From assembly GCA_934201655.1 (NCBI GenBank), contig CAKPXD010000025.1:1-13324 (forward strand): a DNA stretch of 13,324 nt. The letters run 5' to 3'. Numbering within the stretch: position 1 is the stretch's first letter; each line of letters opens with the position of its first letter. Positions 1-7,255 of this stretch are shown piece by piece. The translations under genes were made by a program, and so were the position numbers. This DNA is from an uncultured Streptococcus sp. GTDB lineage: Bacteria > Bacillota > Bacilli > Lactobacillales > Streptococcaceae. The notes beneath the pieces were generated by a model. That model had not been told where the DNA came from, did no database searches, and was given only the letters and a program-made list of their open reading frames with translations.

Positions 1-485
1 ACAGAAATACCAAGAGATGCACCGAAAGAACGGAAGGAGTTATTATCCGATACTCTTATGCTCTTTATAACGGGATAAGCCTGCCAGTTGTCGAGTACAC
101 TGTTGATGGGAACCAATACAAGGTCGTCGGGCCTAAATTTCTATATGCGATTTCAAATACAATCAGTACTCCCTTGGGTTCGATCGTATCTGATGTCAAA
201 ATGGATAATTTTGAAGATGGGGAAATTCCTCAGGTTTTAAGATATAAGATTTATAGGAACAGTTTCATCTCTTTAACAAAATCACCTTTAATGGAACGAT
301 TTCCAATTGGGGGAAAGGTAACTGTTTATTATGATCCTAAAAAACCAAAACATTCCTACGTAGAAAGACCTTTAAAACCAGGTCGTTATGCATGGCTGAC
401 TAAATGTTTAGTTTATTTCCTTGTTTTTCTGATGGTTGCTCTAGCTTTCTTTATAGTGTTCATTCTTCCAAATCTTGTGAACTAA
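1..485 (+). CDS. DUF3592-like membrane protein, 5' end outside the window
   Basis: The frame is open from base 3 to the TAA at 483-485, giving 160 visible residues, and it has no stop before the left edge, so the gene begins upstream. The visible part opens with RCTERTEGVII, then VVEYTVDGNQYKVVGP, and ends with GGKVTVYYDPKKPKHSYVER. These resemble DUF3592 proteins, which carry a small extracytoplasmic beta domain with a YDPxxP motif between membrane helices. The last 30 residues contain one hydrophobic segment (CLVYFLVFLMVALAFFIVFI), a likely membrane helix; a partner helix would lie upstream of the window. A TTG at 174 could be mistaken for the start, but the family-like residues before it argue against that. 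Function is unknown. A terminator follows at 569-597. Family assignment is moderately sure and rests on motif recognition only. Confidence 0.7.
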   Translation, partial: RNTKRCTERTEGVIIRYSYALYNGISLPVVEYTVDGNQYKVVGPKFLYAISNTISTPLGSIVSDVKMDNFEDGEIPQVLRYKIYRNSFISLTKSPLMERFPIGGKVTVYYDPKKPKHSYVERPLKPGRYAWLTKCLVYFLVFLMVALAFFIVFILPNLVN

Positions 486-568
486 TAGTTTCTGGTAGAT
501 TTTTTAAAAGTATGAAATCCATATCGTTACTATTTTTATAAAATCTTCTCCCTACTTTATAAGATATG

Positions 569-597
569 AAAAAGAGTTCAACTGGAACTCTTTTTTT
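569..597 (+). terminator. Intrinsic terminator after the DUF3592-like gene
   Basis: An 11-bp stem, AAAAAGAGTTC (569-579) with GAACTCTTTTT (585-595), encloses the loop AACTG and runs into seven T residues (591-597). It ends transcription from the upstream gene. The T-tract touches the manA extended -10. The 83 bases between the stop codon and this hairpin show nothing else I can name. Confidence 0.85.
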
Positions 598-605
598 GCT
601 ATAAT
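597..605 (+). promoter_or_regulatory. manA promoter, extended -10
   Basis: TGCTATAAT is a consensus extended -10, with TATAAT at 600-605. Seventeen bases upstream, TTCAAC (577-582) is only a weak -35 and lies inside the terminator stem, so the promoter probably depends on the TGn element. The expected start of transcription is near 612, leaving a leader of about 24 nt with AGGAGA at 625-630. Confidence 0.75.
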
Positions 606-635
606 GAGGGGAGAAAAATCAGACAGGAGATCAAG

Positions 636-1580
636 ATGTCAGAACCGTTATTTTTAAATTCTGTAATGCAAGAAAAAATCTGGGGAGGTACCAAACTTCG
701 TGATGAGTTTGGCTATGATATCCCAAGCGAAAAGATTGGTGAGTATTGGGCCATCTCAGCTCATCCAAATGGAGTGTCTAAGGTAGCCAATGGCCGCTTT
801 GAAGGAACAGACCTTGCTACTTTGTATGCAGAACACCGTGAGTTGTTTGGCAACCGTCCAGAGCCTGTATTTCCACTCTTGACCAAAATCCTTGATGCCA
901 ATGACTGGCTCAGTGTTCAAGTTCATCCAGATGATGCTTATGGACTAGAGCATGAAGGCGAACTTGGAAAGACAGAGTGCTGGTACATCATCGCTGCAGA
1001 TGAGGGTTCAGAGATTATCTATGGTCACAATGCCAAGTCAAAAGAAGAACTCCGTCAGCAAATCGAGGATAAGAACTGGGATGCCTTGTTAACAAAAGTT
1101 CCTATAAAAGCTGGAGATTTCTTCTATGTACCAAGTGGGACCATGCATGCTATCGGTGCAGGTATCTTAATCCTTGAAACGCAACAGTCTAGTGATACTA
1201 CCTACCGAGTTTATGACTTTGACCGTAAGGATGATAATGGCAACTTGCGTGAACTTCACCTCGAAAAATCAATCGATGTTTTGAATATTGGTGAGCCTGC
1301 AAACAGCCGTCCTGTGACTGTCAAAGCAGATGATTTGCGTTCAACCTTACTTGTCTCTAATGAATTCTTTGCTGTCTACAAGTGGGAAATCACAGGAAAA
1401 GTTGAATTTGAGAAGACGGCTGATTACAGCTTGTTGAGTGTCTTGGCCGGTCAAGGGAAACTGACTGTAGACGGAAAAGACTATCCAATTCAAAAAGGTA
1501 GTCACTTTATCTTACCAAGTGATGTTGAAGCTTGGACCTTGGAAGGGCAAGGTCTAGAATTGATTGTCAGCCATCCATAA
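636..1580 (+). CDS. manA: Mannose-6-phosphate isomerase, class I
   Basis: The enzyme interconverts mannose 6-phosphate and fructose 6-phosphate in the cytoplasm, linking mannose uptake to glycolysis and supplying mannose 6-phosphate for sugar nucleotides. The 314 residues match the short bacillus/streptococcus type I form. Zinc-site signatures are visible: QVHPDD at 95-100 (His97), KTE at 112-114 (Glu114) and HAIGAG at 171-176 (His171). QQSSDTTYRVYDFDR at 183-197 follows, with the catalytic-region arginine typical of the family, and the C-terminal part is a second cupin-like half. The ATG at 636 has AGGAGA five bases upstream. The gene is monocistronic: it has its own promoter and a terminator nine bases after the stop, shared with the converging transporter gene. 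No catabolite-repression site was obvious. Assignment is firm. Confidence 0.96.
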   Translation: MSEPLFLNSVMQEKIWGGTKLRDEFGYDIPSEKIGEYWAISAHPNGVSKVANGRFEGTDLATLYAEHRELFGNRPEPVFPLLTKILDANDWLSVQVHPDDAYGLEHEGELGKTECWYIIAADEGSEIIYGHNAKSKEELRQQIEDKNWDALLTKVPIKAGDFFYVPSGTMHAIGAGILILETQQSSDTTYRVYDFDRKDDNGNLRELHLEKSIDVLNIGEPANSRPVTVKADDLRSTLLVSNEFFAVYKWEITGKVEFEKTADYSLLSVLAGQGKLTVDGKDYPIQKGSHFILPSDVEAWTLEGQGLELIVSHP

Positions 1581-1588
1581 AAAGAAAA

Positions 1589-1618
1589 GACTTGAGAGAT
1601 ATTCTCAAGTCCTTTTTT
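1589..1618. terminator. Bidirectional terminator between manA and the NSS transporter gene
   Basis: GACTTGAGA (1589-1597) pairs perfectly with TCTCAAGTC (1603-1611) around the loop GATAT. On the + strand six T residues follow (1613-1618). On the - strand the bases after the stem read TTTTCTTTTT. It can therefore end both converging transcripts, manA and the transporter (stop at 1623-1625). Confidence 0.9.
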
Positions 1619-1622
1619 GTAT

Positions 1623-2963
1623 TTACATAAATTGGGCGATAAAGACCACGATGATGATAATCGGGATAATGTAACGAAGAAGGAAGAGCCAGACTTGGAA
1701 AAGTCCTTGTTTCCATGGTGTTTTATCAAGATGAAGTTCCTCCATTGCCAGTGTTTTCTTGAAAATATAGCCTGTAAAGAGGGACAAGCAGAGAGCACCG
1801 AAAGGCATGAGGAGGTTGGAAACCAAGAAATCCATGGCGTCAAAGAAGGACTTCCCAAAGATATGGACATCAGCCATCACACCATAGGATAGGGCCGAAG
1901 GGATACCAAAGACAAAAGTCAATACCCCTAAAATCATACTCCACTTGGCACGCTTACGATTGTCTTGGTTGGTGATGTTACCAACATTTATTTCAAGCAT
2001 AACGACTGAGGAAGTTATCGTCGCAAAGAGGAAAAGCAAGAGAAAGAGAATATAGAAAATAGTACCAAAAGGCATATTGTCAAAGAGTTGCGGCAAAACA
2101 ATAAAGAGGAGACTTGGTCCACCTTCAGATTGGATATTAAAGGCTGACATAGCAGGGAAAATCGCAAGTCCCGCCATGATAGAAACTGAGATGTTCAAGG
2201 CTACGATAGACATTCCTGATTGGACCAGATTGGTCTTCTTGTCTAGGTAGGAAGCGTAGGTCAGCATGGCTGTAACTCCAAGGGATAGTGCAAAGAAAGA
2301 TTGACCCAGTGCATAGAGAAGTCCAGCACTTGTTAGTTTTGAAAAGTCAGGTTTGAGGAAGTAAACGACGCCTTCCATGGCATTTGGCAAACTGAGAGAA
2401 CGCCCGATAATAACAATAAAGATGATAAAAAGTAGGGGCATCATAACCTTAGATGCTCTTTCAATCCCTTTTTGAACGCCGTGTGAAACAATGAAAATGT
2501 TCAAGAAGATAAAGGATGCTTGGGCTCCTAAAGCAATAACTGGATTAGAGATGATGGAAGAGAATTGCTGGGCATAATCTCCATTTCCGATTAGGTGGAA
2601 TAATCTTCCAATTTCGATACCAAGGTATACCAGAATCCAACCCCCAATAACACTATAAAATGAGAGAAGGATGAAAAGAGCAAAGGCACCAATCCAACCA
2701 ATAAAGTTGTACTTTTGATTGTTTCCAAGTTTGCCAAAGGTTTTGATTGCTGACACGCCAGCGCTTCGACCAAGGGCAAACTCAGCCAGTAGAAGAGGGA
2801 AACCAATTAAAATTGTCGAGATCAGAAAGACCAGTAAGAAACCTCCCCCACCATTGGCAGCGGTCATATAAGGGAACTTCCAAACAGCTCCAAGGCCAAT
2901 AGCAGAACCAGCAGATGCAAAGATGAAACCCAGTTTTGAGCCCCATTGCGATTTTTCAGACAT
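1623..2963 (-). CDS. Sodium:neurotransmitter symporter (NSS) family transporter
   Basis: This is an integral membrane Na+-coupled symporter of the LeuT/MhsT fold, probably importing an amino acid; the substrate cannot be read from the sequence. Residues 13-42 hold the family hallmark, the broken first helix SAIGLGAVWKFPYM followed by NGGGGF. Lys29 stands where LeuT has its gate arginine, a common bacterial variant. GQSFFALSLG (220-229) matches the helix-6 substrate/Na+ region. Hydrophobic segments run through to RYIIPIIIIVVFIA at the C-terminus. At 446 residues it fits the 11-helix bacterial subgroup. The ATG at 2961-2963 is preceded by TTGGAG with a seven-base gap. The gene stands alone on the - strand, with its own promoter, a leader terminator (see 2986-3021) and a shared 3' terminator. 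Family is sure; substrate unknown. Confidence 0.95.
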   Translation of the reverse strand: MSEKSQWGSKLGFIFASAGSAIGLGAVWKFPYMTAANGGGGFLLVFLISTILIGFPLLLAEFALGRSAGVSAIKTFGKLGNNQKYNFIGWIGAFALFILLSFYSVIGGWILVYLGIEIGRLFHLIGNGDYAQQFSSIISNPVIALGAQASFIFLNIFIVSHGVQKGIERASKVMMPLLFIIFIVIIGRSLSLPNAMEGVVYFLKPDFSKLTSAGLLYALGQSFFALSLGVTAMLTYASYLDKKTNLVQSGMSIVALNISVSIMAGLAIFPAMSAFNIQSEGGPSLLFIVLPQLFDNMPFGTIFYILFLLLFLFATITSSVVMLEINVGNITNQDNRKRAKWSMILGVLTFVFGIPSALSYGVMADVHIFGKSFFDAMDFLVSNLLMPFGALCLSLFTGYIFKKTLAMEELHLDKTPWKQGLFQVWLFLLRYIIPIIIIVVFIAQFM

Positions 2964-2985
2964 CGTTAAACTCCAATCTATTTTT

Positions 2986-3021
2986 AAAATAAGAAAAGGC
3001 TACTTGAGTTGTCAAATAGCC
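2986..3021 (-). terminator. Leader terminator (candidate attenuator) of the NSS transporter gene
   Basis: Read on the - strand, GGCTATTTGA (3021-3012) pairs with TCAAGTAGCC (3007-2998) around the loop CAAC: ten pairs with one G-U wobble. The run TTTTCTTATTTT (2997-2986) follows at once. It sits between the transporter promoter and its start codon, so it would stop transcription before the gene unless overridden. An upstream TCAAATA (3055-3049) is an exact complement of TATTTGA (3018-3012) in the 5' arm, a possible antiterminator pairing. The hairpin is directly visible; its regulatory role is inferred. Confidence 0.65.
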
Positions 3022-3070
3022 CTCTCTCAATTGCTCTTTTGAGCTTTTTATTTGATTGATAGACTTGATT

Positions 3071-3099
3071 ATCCTATCATGTTTTCTGAAGCCTGTCAA
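3071..3099 (-). promoter_or_regulatory. NSS transporter promoter
   Basis: On the - strand a perfect -35 TTGACA (3099-3094) is followed after 17 bases by TAGGAT (3076-3071), itself preceded by TGA to form an extended -10. Transcription should start near 3064 and run about 100 nt before the ATG. Just upstream of the -35, AAAACC (3101-3106) and GGTTTT (3113-3118) form a small inverted repeat that may be a binding site. Confidence 0.75.
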
Positions 3100-3160
3100 G
3101 AAAACCATTTTCGGTTTTTCATACCTTTTTCAAAAGTTAAAAAAATTTTCTAAATAAAGC

Positions 3161-3191
3161 TTGACTCTGACCTAAGGGAAGGGTGTATACT
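3161..3191 (+). promoter_or_regulatory. MerR-type promoter and operator of the TipA-like regulator gene
   Basis: The -35 TTGACT (3161-3166) and -10 TATACT (3186-3191) are separated by 19 bases rather than 17, the overlong spacer typical of promoters that MerR-family activators untwist. An imperfect dyad at 3164-3184 (ACTCTGACC and GGGAAGGGT, seven of ten pairs complementary, centre 3174) lies in the spacer. This fits autoregulation by the gene just downstream. The expected leader is about 14 nt, with AGGAG at 3201-3205. Confidence 0.8.
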
Positions 3192-3211
3192 ATCAATGTG
3201 AGGAGAAAATC

Positions 3212-3952
3212 ATGTACCATATTAAAGAAGCTGCGCAGCTTTCAGGCGTCTCTGTCAAGACCCTGCATCATTACGATAAGATAGGACTCTTGGTTCCTTT
3301 AAAGTCGGAAAACGGCTATCGAACCTATAGTCAGGATGATTTGGAACGACTTCAGGTTATCCTCTATTACAAGTATCTAGGCTTTTCTTTAGAAAAAATA
3401 GCAGAGTTATTGAAGGAAGATACGACAGATATATTGTCACATTTAACTAGACAGTTGGATTATTTAACCCAGGAGAGGCAACATCTGGATACCTTAATTT
3501 CAACCTTACAAAAAACCATTCAAGAACAAAAAGGAGAAATAAAAATGACCATTCAAGAAAAATTCACTGGATTTAGCTACCAAGACAATCACAAATACCA
3601 CCAAGAGGCGGTAGACAAGTATGGCCAAGAAGTCATGGATCAAGCCCATGATCGTCAAAAAGGACGAGAGGATGAGGTTACATCAGCCTTTAATCAAGTC
3701 TTTCAAGCCTTGGCTCAAAATCTCAAAGCTGGTCTACCGATAACAGAATCTGAAAATCAAGAGGAAGCAGCCAAGCTCTTACAAGCTATTCGTACTTATG
3801 GATTTGACTGCTCTATCGAGGTCTTCGGTTATATCGGCCAAGGCTATGTCTATAATCCAGAGTTCAAGGAAAACATTGATAAGTTTGGAAAGGGAACAGC
3901 TCAATACACTTCAGATGTTATTGCCCACTTTGTTAGAACTCAGACAAAATAA
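3212..3952 (+). CDS. TipA-like MerR-family transcriptional regulator with TipAS drug-binding domain
   Basis: The protein is a DNA-binding activator probably responding to a small molecule. Residues 2-70 are a MerR winged helix-turn-helix (YHIKEAAQLSGVSVKTLHHYDKIG, then GYRTYSQDDLERL). Residues 72-110 form a long helix, likely the dimerising coiled coil. Residues 115-246 match the TipAS alpha-helical antibiotic-recognition domain. The only cysteine, Cys200 in GFDCSIEVFGYIGQGY, sits where TipAS proteins have a conserved cysteine; I infer, but cannot prove, that it corresponds to a thiopeptide-reactive residue. Length, 246 residues, is close to Streptomyces TipAL (about 253). The ATG has AGGAG six bases upstream. 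A second strong ribosome binding site lies inside the gene before Met112. The promoter shows a 19-bp MerR spacer, so the gene probably activates itself; no other target gene is adjacent. Ligand unknown. Confidence 0.93.
   Translation: MYHIKEAAQLSGVSVKTLHHYDKIGLLVPLKSENGYRTYSQDDLERLQVILYYKYLGFSLEKIAELLKEDTTDILSHLTRQLDYLTQERQHLDTLISTLQKTIQEQKGEIKMTIQEKFTGFSYQDNHKYHQEAVDKYGQEVMDQAHDRQKGREDEVTSAFNQVFQALAQNLKAGLPITESENQEEAAKLLQAIRTYGFDCSIEVFGYIGQGYVYNPEFKENIDKFGKGTAQYTSDVIAHFVRTQTK
3531..3547 (+). promoter_or_regulatory. Internal ribosome binding site and in-frame ATG for a TipAS-like short form
   Basis: AAGGAG at 3531-3536 precedes an in-frame ATG at 3545-3547 by eight bases. Initiation here would give residues 112-246 (135 residues), the ligand-binding domain without the DNA-binding domain. 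In Streptomyces lividans, tipA yields TipAL and TipAS from the same frame in this way, with a TipAS of 144 residues. The site falls exactly at the domain linker. The sequence match is clear; use in the cell is inferred. Confidence 0.65.
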
Positions 3953-3980
3953 AAATCGGCGGAGTAATCTCTGCCGATTT
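3953..3980. terminator. Bidirectional terminator between the MerR and flavoprotein genes
   Basis: AAATCGGCGGAG (3953-3964) pairs with CTCTGCCGATTT (3969-3980) around the loop TAAT, with one G-T wobble. On the - strand it is followed by TTTTTATTTT, a good T-tract for the flavoprotein gene. On the + strand the tail is only TTTCTTACTTT, so termination of the MerR transcript may be weaker. Confidence 0.85.
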
Positions 3981-3993
3981 CTTACTTTAAAGT

Positions 3994-5217
<1,224 letters not shown>

Positions 5218-5225
5218 CAGATTTA

Positions 5226-6071
5226 TTAGTTGATTTCGTATCCCATGAGGAGCCCGCCTTCTTCTGCATAAAAACTGCAAAGCCCAGAAGTAGGGATAAT
5301 TTTAATATTAGCTTGCGGGTACTTTTCTCGCAAGAGTTCTGAGAGTTGTTGGCAGAATTTTTCATTGCTACGATGAGCCATGAGAATACGCCCACCAGCA
5401 TAGCCGGCTTTGATCAACTCTTCATAAGCAGCTTGAAGGGATTTTTTAGCACCACGAGCCTTTTGAAGCAGTTCTAAGGTTCCAGTTTCACTTGCTTCCC
5501 CAACCATACGGATATTGAGGAGCCCGACAACTGTACCAATAAGCTTACTCAAGCGACCGTTTTTAACCAGGTTATCAACCTTAGCAAGAACGAACAACAA
5601 CTTCGTTTTTTCTTGGTAAGTAGTAATAACTTCAACCACCTCTTCAAATGAAAGTCCTTGGTGAATCAAGTCATTGATTTTCTCAACAATTAAGTCAACC
5701 TCTCCACCAGCAGACAAACTATCAATAACGTGAATCTGAGCATCAGGGTGTTCTTCTAGAAAGATATTCTTAGCTAATTGAGCACTATTGTGGCTACCAG
5801 AGAGAGTTCCAGTGATAGTCACTACAAAAATATGTTTGGCACCTTCAAAAGCACGTAAGTAATCATCAGGACTAGGGCAGGCTGATTTTGAAGCTTCAGA
5901 AGTCGCATACATAGTTTCCATCATCTTATCGATATCCAGATTGGCATCATCGACAAAGACTTGATCTGCTACCTGAATCTTTAAGGGAACACTGACAAAT
6001 TCAGTATCAAAAGCAAGGTTTTCCAGCTGGCGATAATCACAACCAGAGTCAGCTACAATCTTCCAAGTCAT
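5226..6071 (-). CDS. DegV family fatty-acid-binding protein (FakB-like)
   Basis: DegV proteins bind a single fatty acid. The FakB members present it to the kinase FakA, which makes acyl-phosphate from exogenous fatty acids for membrane lipid synthesis. Here IVADSGCDY (5-13) is the usual N-terminal DS motif. ACPSPDDY (64-71) and TGTLSGSHNSA (87-97, with Ser91 and Ser93) line the carboxylate site in the family, followed by NLVKNGRLSK (167-176), MAHRSN (231-236) and a C-terminal GLCSFYAEEGGLLMGYE. The 281 residues are a full-length member. Streptococci carry several FakB paralogues with different acyl preferences; which one this is cannot be told by eye. The ATG follows GGAG with a gap of about seven bases. 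It is transcribed divergently from a TetR gene through overlapping promoters, so that regulator may control it. It has its own terminator. Confidence 0.92.
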   Translation of the reverse strand: MTWKIVADSGCDYRQLENLAFDTEFVSVPLKIQVADQVFVDDANLDIDKMMETMYATSEASKSACPSPDDYLRAFEGAKHIFVVTITGTLSGSHNSAQLAKNIFLEEHPDAQIHVIDSLSAGGEVDLIVEKINDLIHQGLSFEEVVEVITTYQEKTKLLFVLAKVDNLVKNGRLSKLIGTVVGLLNIRMVGEASETGTLELLQKARGAKKSLQAAYEELIKAGYAGGRILMAHRSNEKFCQQLSELLREKYPQANIKIIPTSGLCSFYAEEGGLLMGYEIN

Positions 6072-6100
6072 AGAAATTCTCCATCTTTATCACTTATACA

Positions 6101-6129
6101 TTGACAAAGGTTCTGTCTTTTTTTACAAT
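6101..6129 (+). promoter_or_regulatory. Promoter of the TetR-deaminase pair
   Basis: A perfect -35 TTGACA (6101-6106) and a -10 TACAAT (6124-6129) lie 17 bases apart. Transcription should start near 6136, giving a leader of about 60 nt. Its -10 shares two bases (6128-6129) with the -10 of the divergent DegV promoter. TTGTCACAA (6172-6180), a small palindrome in the leader, is a weak operator candidate. Confidence 0.75.
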
Positions 6130-6136
6130 TATATCA
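6128..6136 (-). promoter_or_regulatory. DegV gene promoter, extended -10
   Basis: On the - strand TGATATAAT (6136-6128) is a consensus extended -10. The best -35 at 17 bases is TTTTGT, which is poor. Transcription should begin near 6121, about 50 nt before the ATG. It overlaps the opposing + strand promoter, so RNA polymerase should occupy only one at a time. Confidence 0.7.
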
Positions 6137-6195
6137 TGAAAGCCCTTGAAACAAAAGTAGTACCTCTCTGTTGTCACAAGTAGAAAGAAATTGTT

Positions 6196-6753
6196 ATGTC
6201 TGAACGTAAAATATCTGAAAAATCGCTTGAAAACCTTAGAAAATCAAATCAAGAATCTAATTTGCTAACCAGAGAAGCGATTGAAACAGCTCTTTTGCAA
6301 CTCTTGGAGAAAAAGGAGTTGGCCAAGATTAGCATTTCTGAGTTAGTCAAGCGTGCTGGCGTTTCTCGTGCAGCTTTTTATCGAAACTATGATTCAAAAG
6401 AAGAGATTTTAGAAAGTGTCTTTAAACGTAGCGTCCATAACATCATGGAGCAATTGAGTCATTACGATGTTAAAACAGACCTTTATCTCGTATGGGTTCA
6501 CCTCTTTAGAGAAGCCAAGAAAGAAGCCAAGGTTATTCAGCTTGCCTTGGACTACCACTTGGAAAAAATCTTTGTGCAAGCCATGCAAGAATTTCTAGAA
6601 AAATACTATGGAAAATCAAAAGGAGTCAGCTCTTACTTGCATTCTTTTTGGAGTTCGGCCATCGTATCGGTCTTGCTTAAATGGATCAAGGATGGGATGA
6701 AGGTTCCTGCTGAAAAAATCGCAGATTTACGCCTGCCATTTTTCAAAAAATAA
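6196..6753 (+). CDS. TetR/AcrR family transcriptional regulator
   Basis: The 185-residue protein has a TetR-type DNA-binding domain at about residues 25-75: LTREAIETALLQLLEKKEL, then the helix-turn-helix ISISELVKRAGVSRAAFYRNYDSKEEIL. The rest is a helical ligand/dimer domain without recognisable signature, so the inducer is unknown. The N-terminus (MSERKISEKSLENLRKSNQES) is a charged extension before the domain. The ATG is the first possible start after an in-frame TAG at 6181-6183; its ribosome binding site (AGAAAG) is weak. The dCMP deaminase start lies 18 bases downstream, so the two are probably cotranscribed. Its position divergent from the DegV gene with overlapping promoters suggests it acts on that intergenic region, although I found no convincing long operator. 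Confidence 0.9.
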   Translation: MSERKISEKSLENLRKSNQESNLLTREAIETALLQLLEKKELAKISISELVKRAGVSRAAFYRNYDSKEEILESVFKRSVHNIMEQLSHYDVKTDLYLVWVHLFREAKKEAKVIQLALDYHLEKIFVQAMQEFLEKYYGKSKGVSSYLHSFWSSAIVSVLLKWIKDGMKVPAEKIADLRLPFFKK

Positions 6754-6771
6754 AACATGAGGAGAAATGCT

Positions 6772-7239
6772 ATGACAGAAAAAAGACTAGCTTGGGATGA
6801 GTATTTTGCTGCTCAAGCCCTATTGATTGCCAATCGCTCAACCTGTAAACGTGCCAAGGTAGGAGCTGTTTTAGTCAAGGATAACAAGGTTATTTCAACA
6901 GGCTATAATGGTTCTGTATCAGGAACAGAGCATTGTATCGATCATGACTGTCTGGTGATTGAAGGCCACTGTGTCCGCACTCTTCATGCAGAGGTAAATG
7001 CTATACTGCAAGGAGCCGAACGTGGAGTTCCTAAAGGCTTTACAGCTTACGTTACTCATTTTCCATGCCTCAACTGTACAAAACAACTGCTTCAGGTAGG
7101 TTGTGAGCGTGTTGTTTATATCAACCAATACCGTATGGATGACTATGCCCAACACCTTTATCAAGAAAAGGGAACAGAATTAACTCACCTACCACTTGAA
7201 ACAGTGCAGGCAGCTCTCCAAGAGGCTCACCTAATCTAG
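6772..7239 (+). CDS. comEB: dCMP deaminase (ComEB-like)
   Basis: A zinc-dependent cytidine/deoxycytidylate deaminase that converts dCMP to dUMP, feeding thymidylate synthesis. Zinc and catalytic motifs are complete: LHAEVNA at 71-77 (His72 ligand, Glu74 proton shuttle) and PCLNC at 98-102 (Cys99 and Cys102 ligands). HCIDHDCLVIEGHC at 54-67 is typical of dCMP deaminases. I chose ATG 6772 (155 residues) because AGGAG at 6760-6764 sits seven bases before it; the ATG at 6757 overlaps that ribosome binding site. Similar proteins are named ComEB from the Bacillus comE operon, but here the gene sits after a TetR gene with no other competence gene nearby. The symbol is therefore by similarity only and implies no competence role. 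A terminator follows 16 bases after the stop. Confidence 0.92.
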   Translation: MTEKRLAWDEYFAAQALLIANRSTCKRAKVGAVLVKDNKVISTGYNGSVSGTEHCIDHDCLVIEGHCVRTLHAEVNAILQGAERGVPKGFTAYVTHFPCLNCTKQLLQVGCERVVYINQYRMDDYAQHLYQEKGTELTHLPLETVQAALQEAHLI

Positions 7240-7255
7240 AAATTATAAAAAAAAT

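Noticed and set aside
174..176. TTG as start of a 103-residue protein
   Set aside because: The frame is open to the left edge and the upstream residues look like part of the same DUF3592-like domain, so this is an internal codon of a gene cut by the window.
1617..1892. 91-codon + strand frame opposite the NSS transporter
   Set aside because: It is antisense to a clear transporter gene, begins in the terminator, has no ribosome binding site and its translation is low-complexity and charged. Other long frames opposite or inside real genes (for example 4136-4498, 5156-5401, 9052-9237, 9892-10122, 13083-13292) were dropped for the same reason.
2964..3064. T-box or known riboswitch in the transporter leader
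   Set aside because: I could not find a T-box sequence (AGGGTGGNACCGCG) or another riboswitch core I know; the leader is too short for most. Kept only as an unclassified attenuator.
6757..6759. ATG as start of the dCMP deaminase
   Set aside because: It overlaps the AGGAG that serves ATG 6772 and has no ribosome binding site of its own.
6754..6771. Competence (ComX) promoter before the ComEB-like gene
   Set aside because: The gap after the TetR gene is 18 bases and holds only the ribosome binding site; no TACGAATA-like cin-box was seen upstream.
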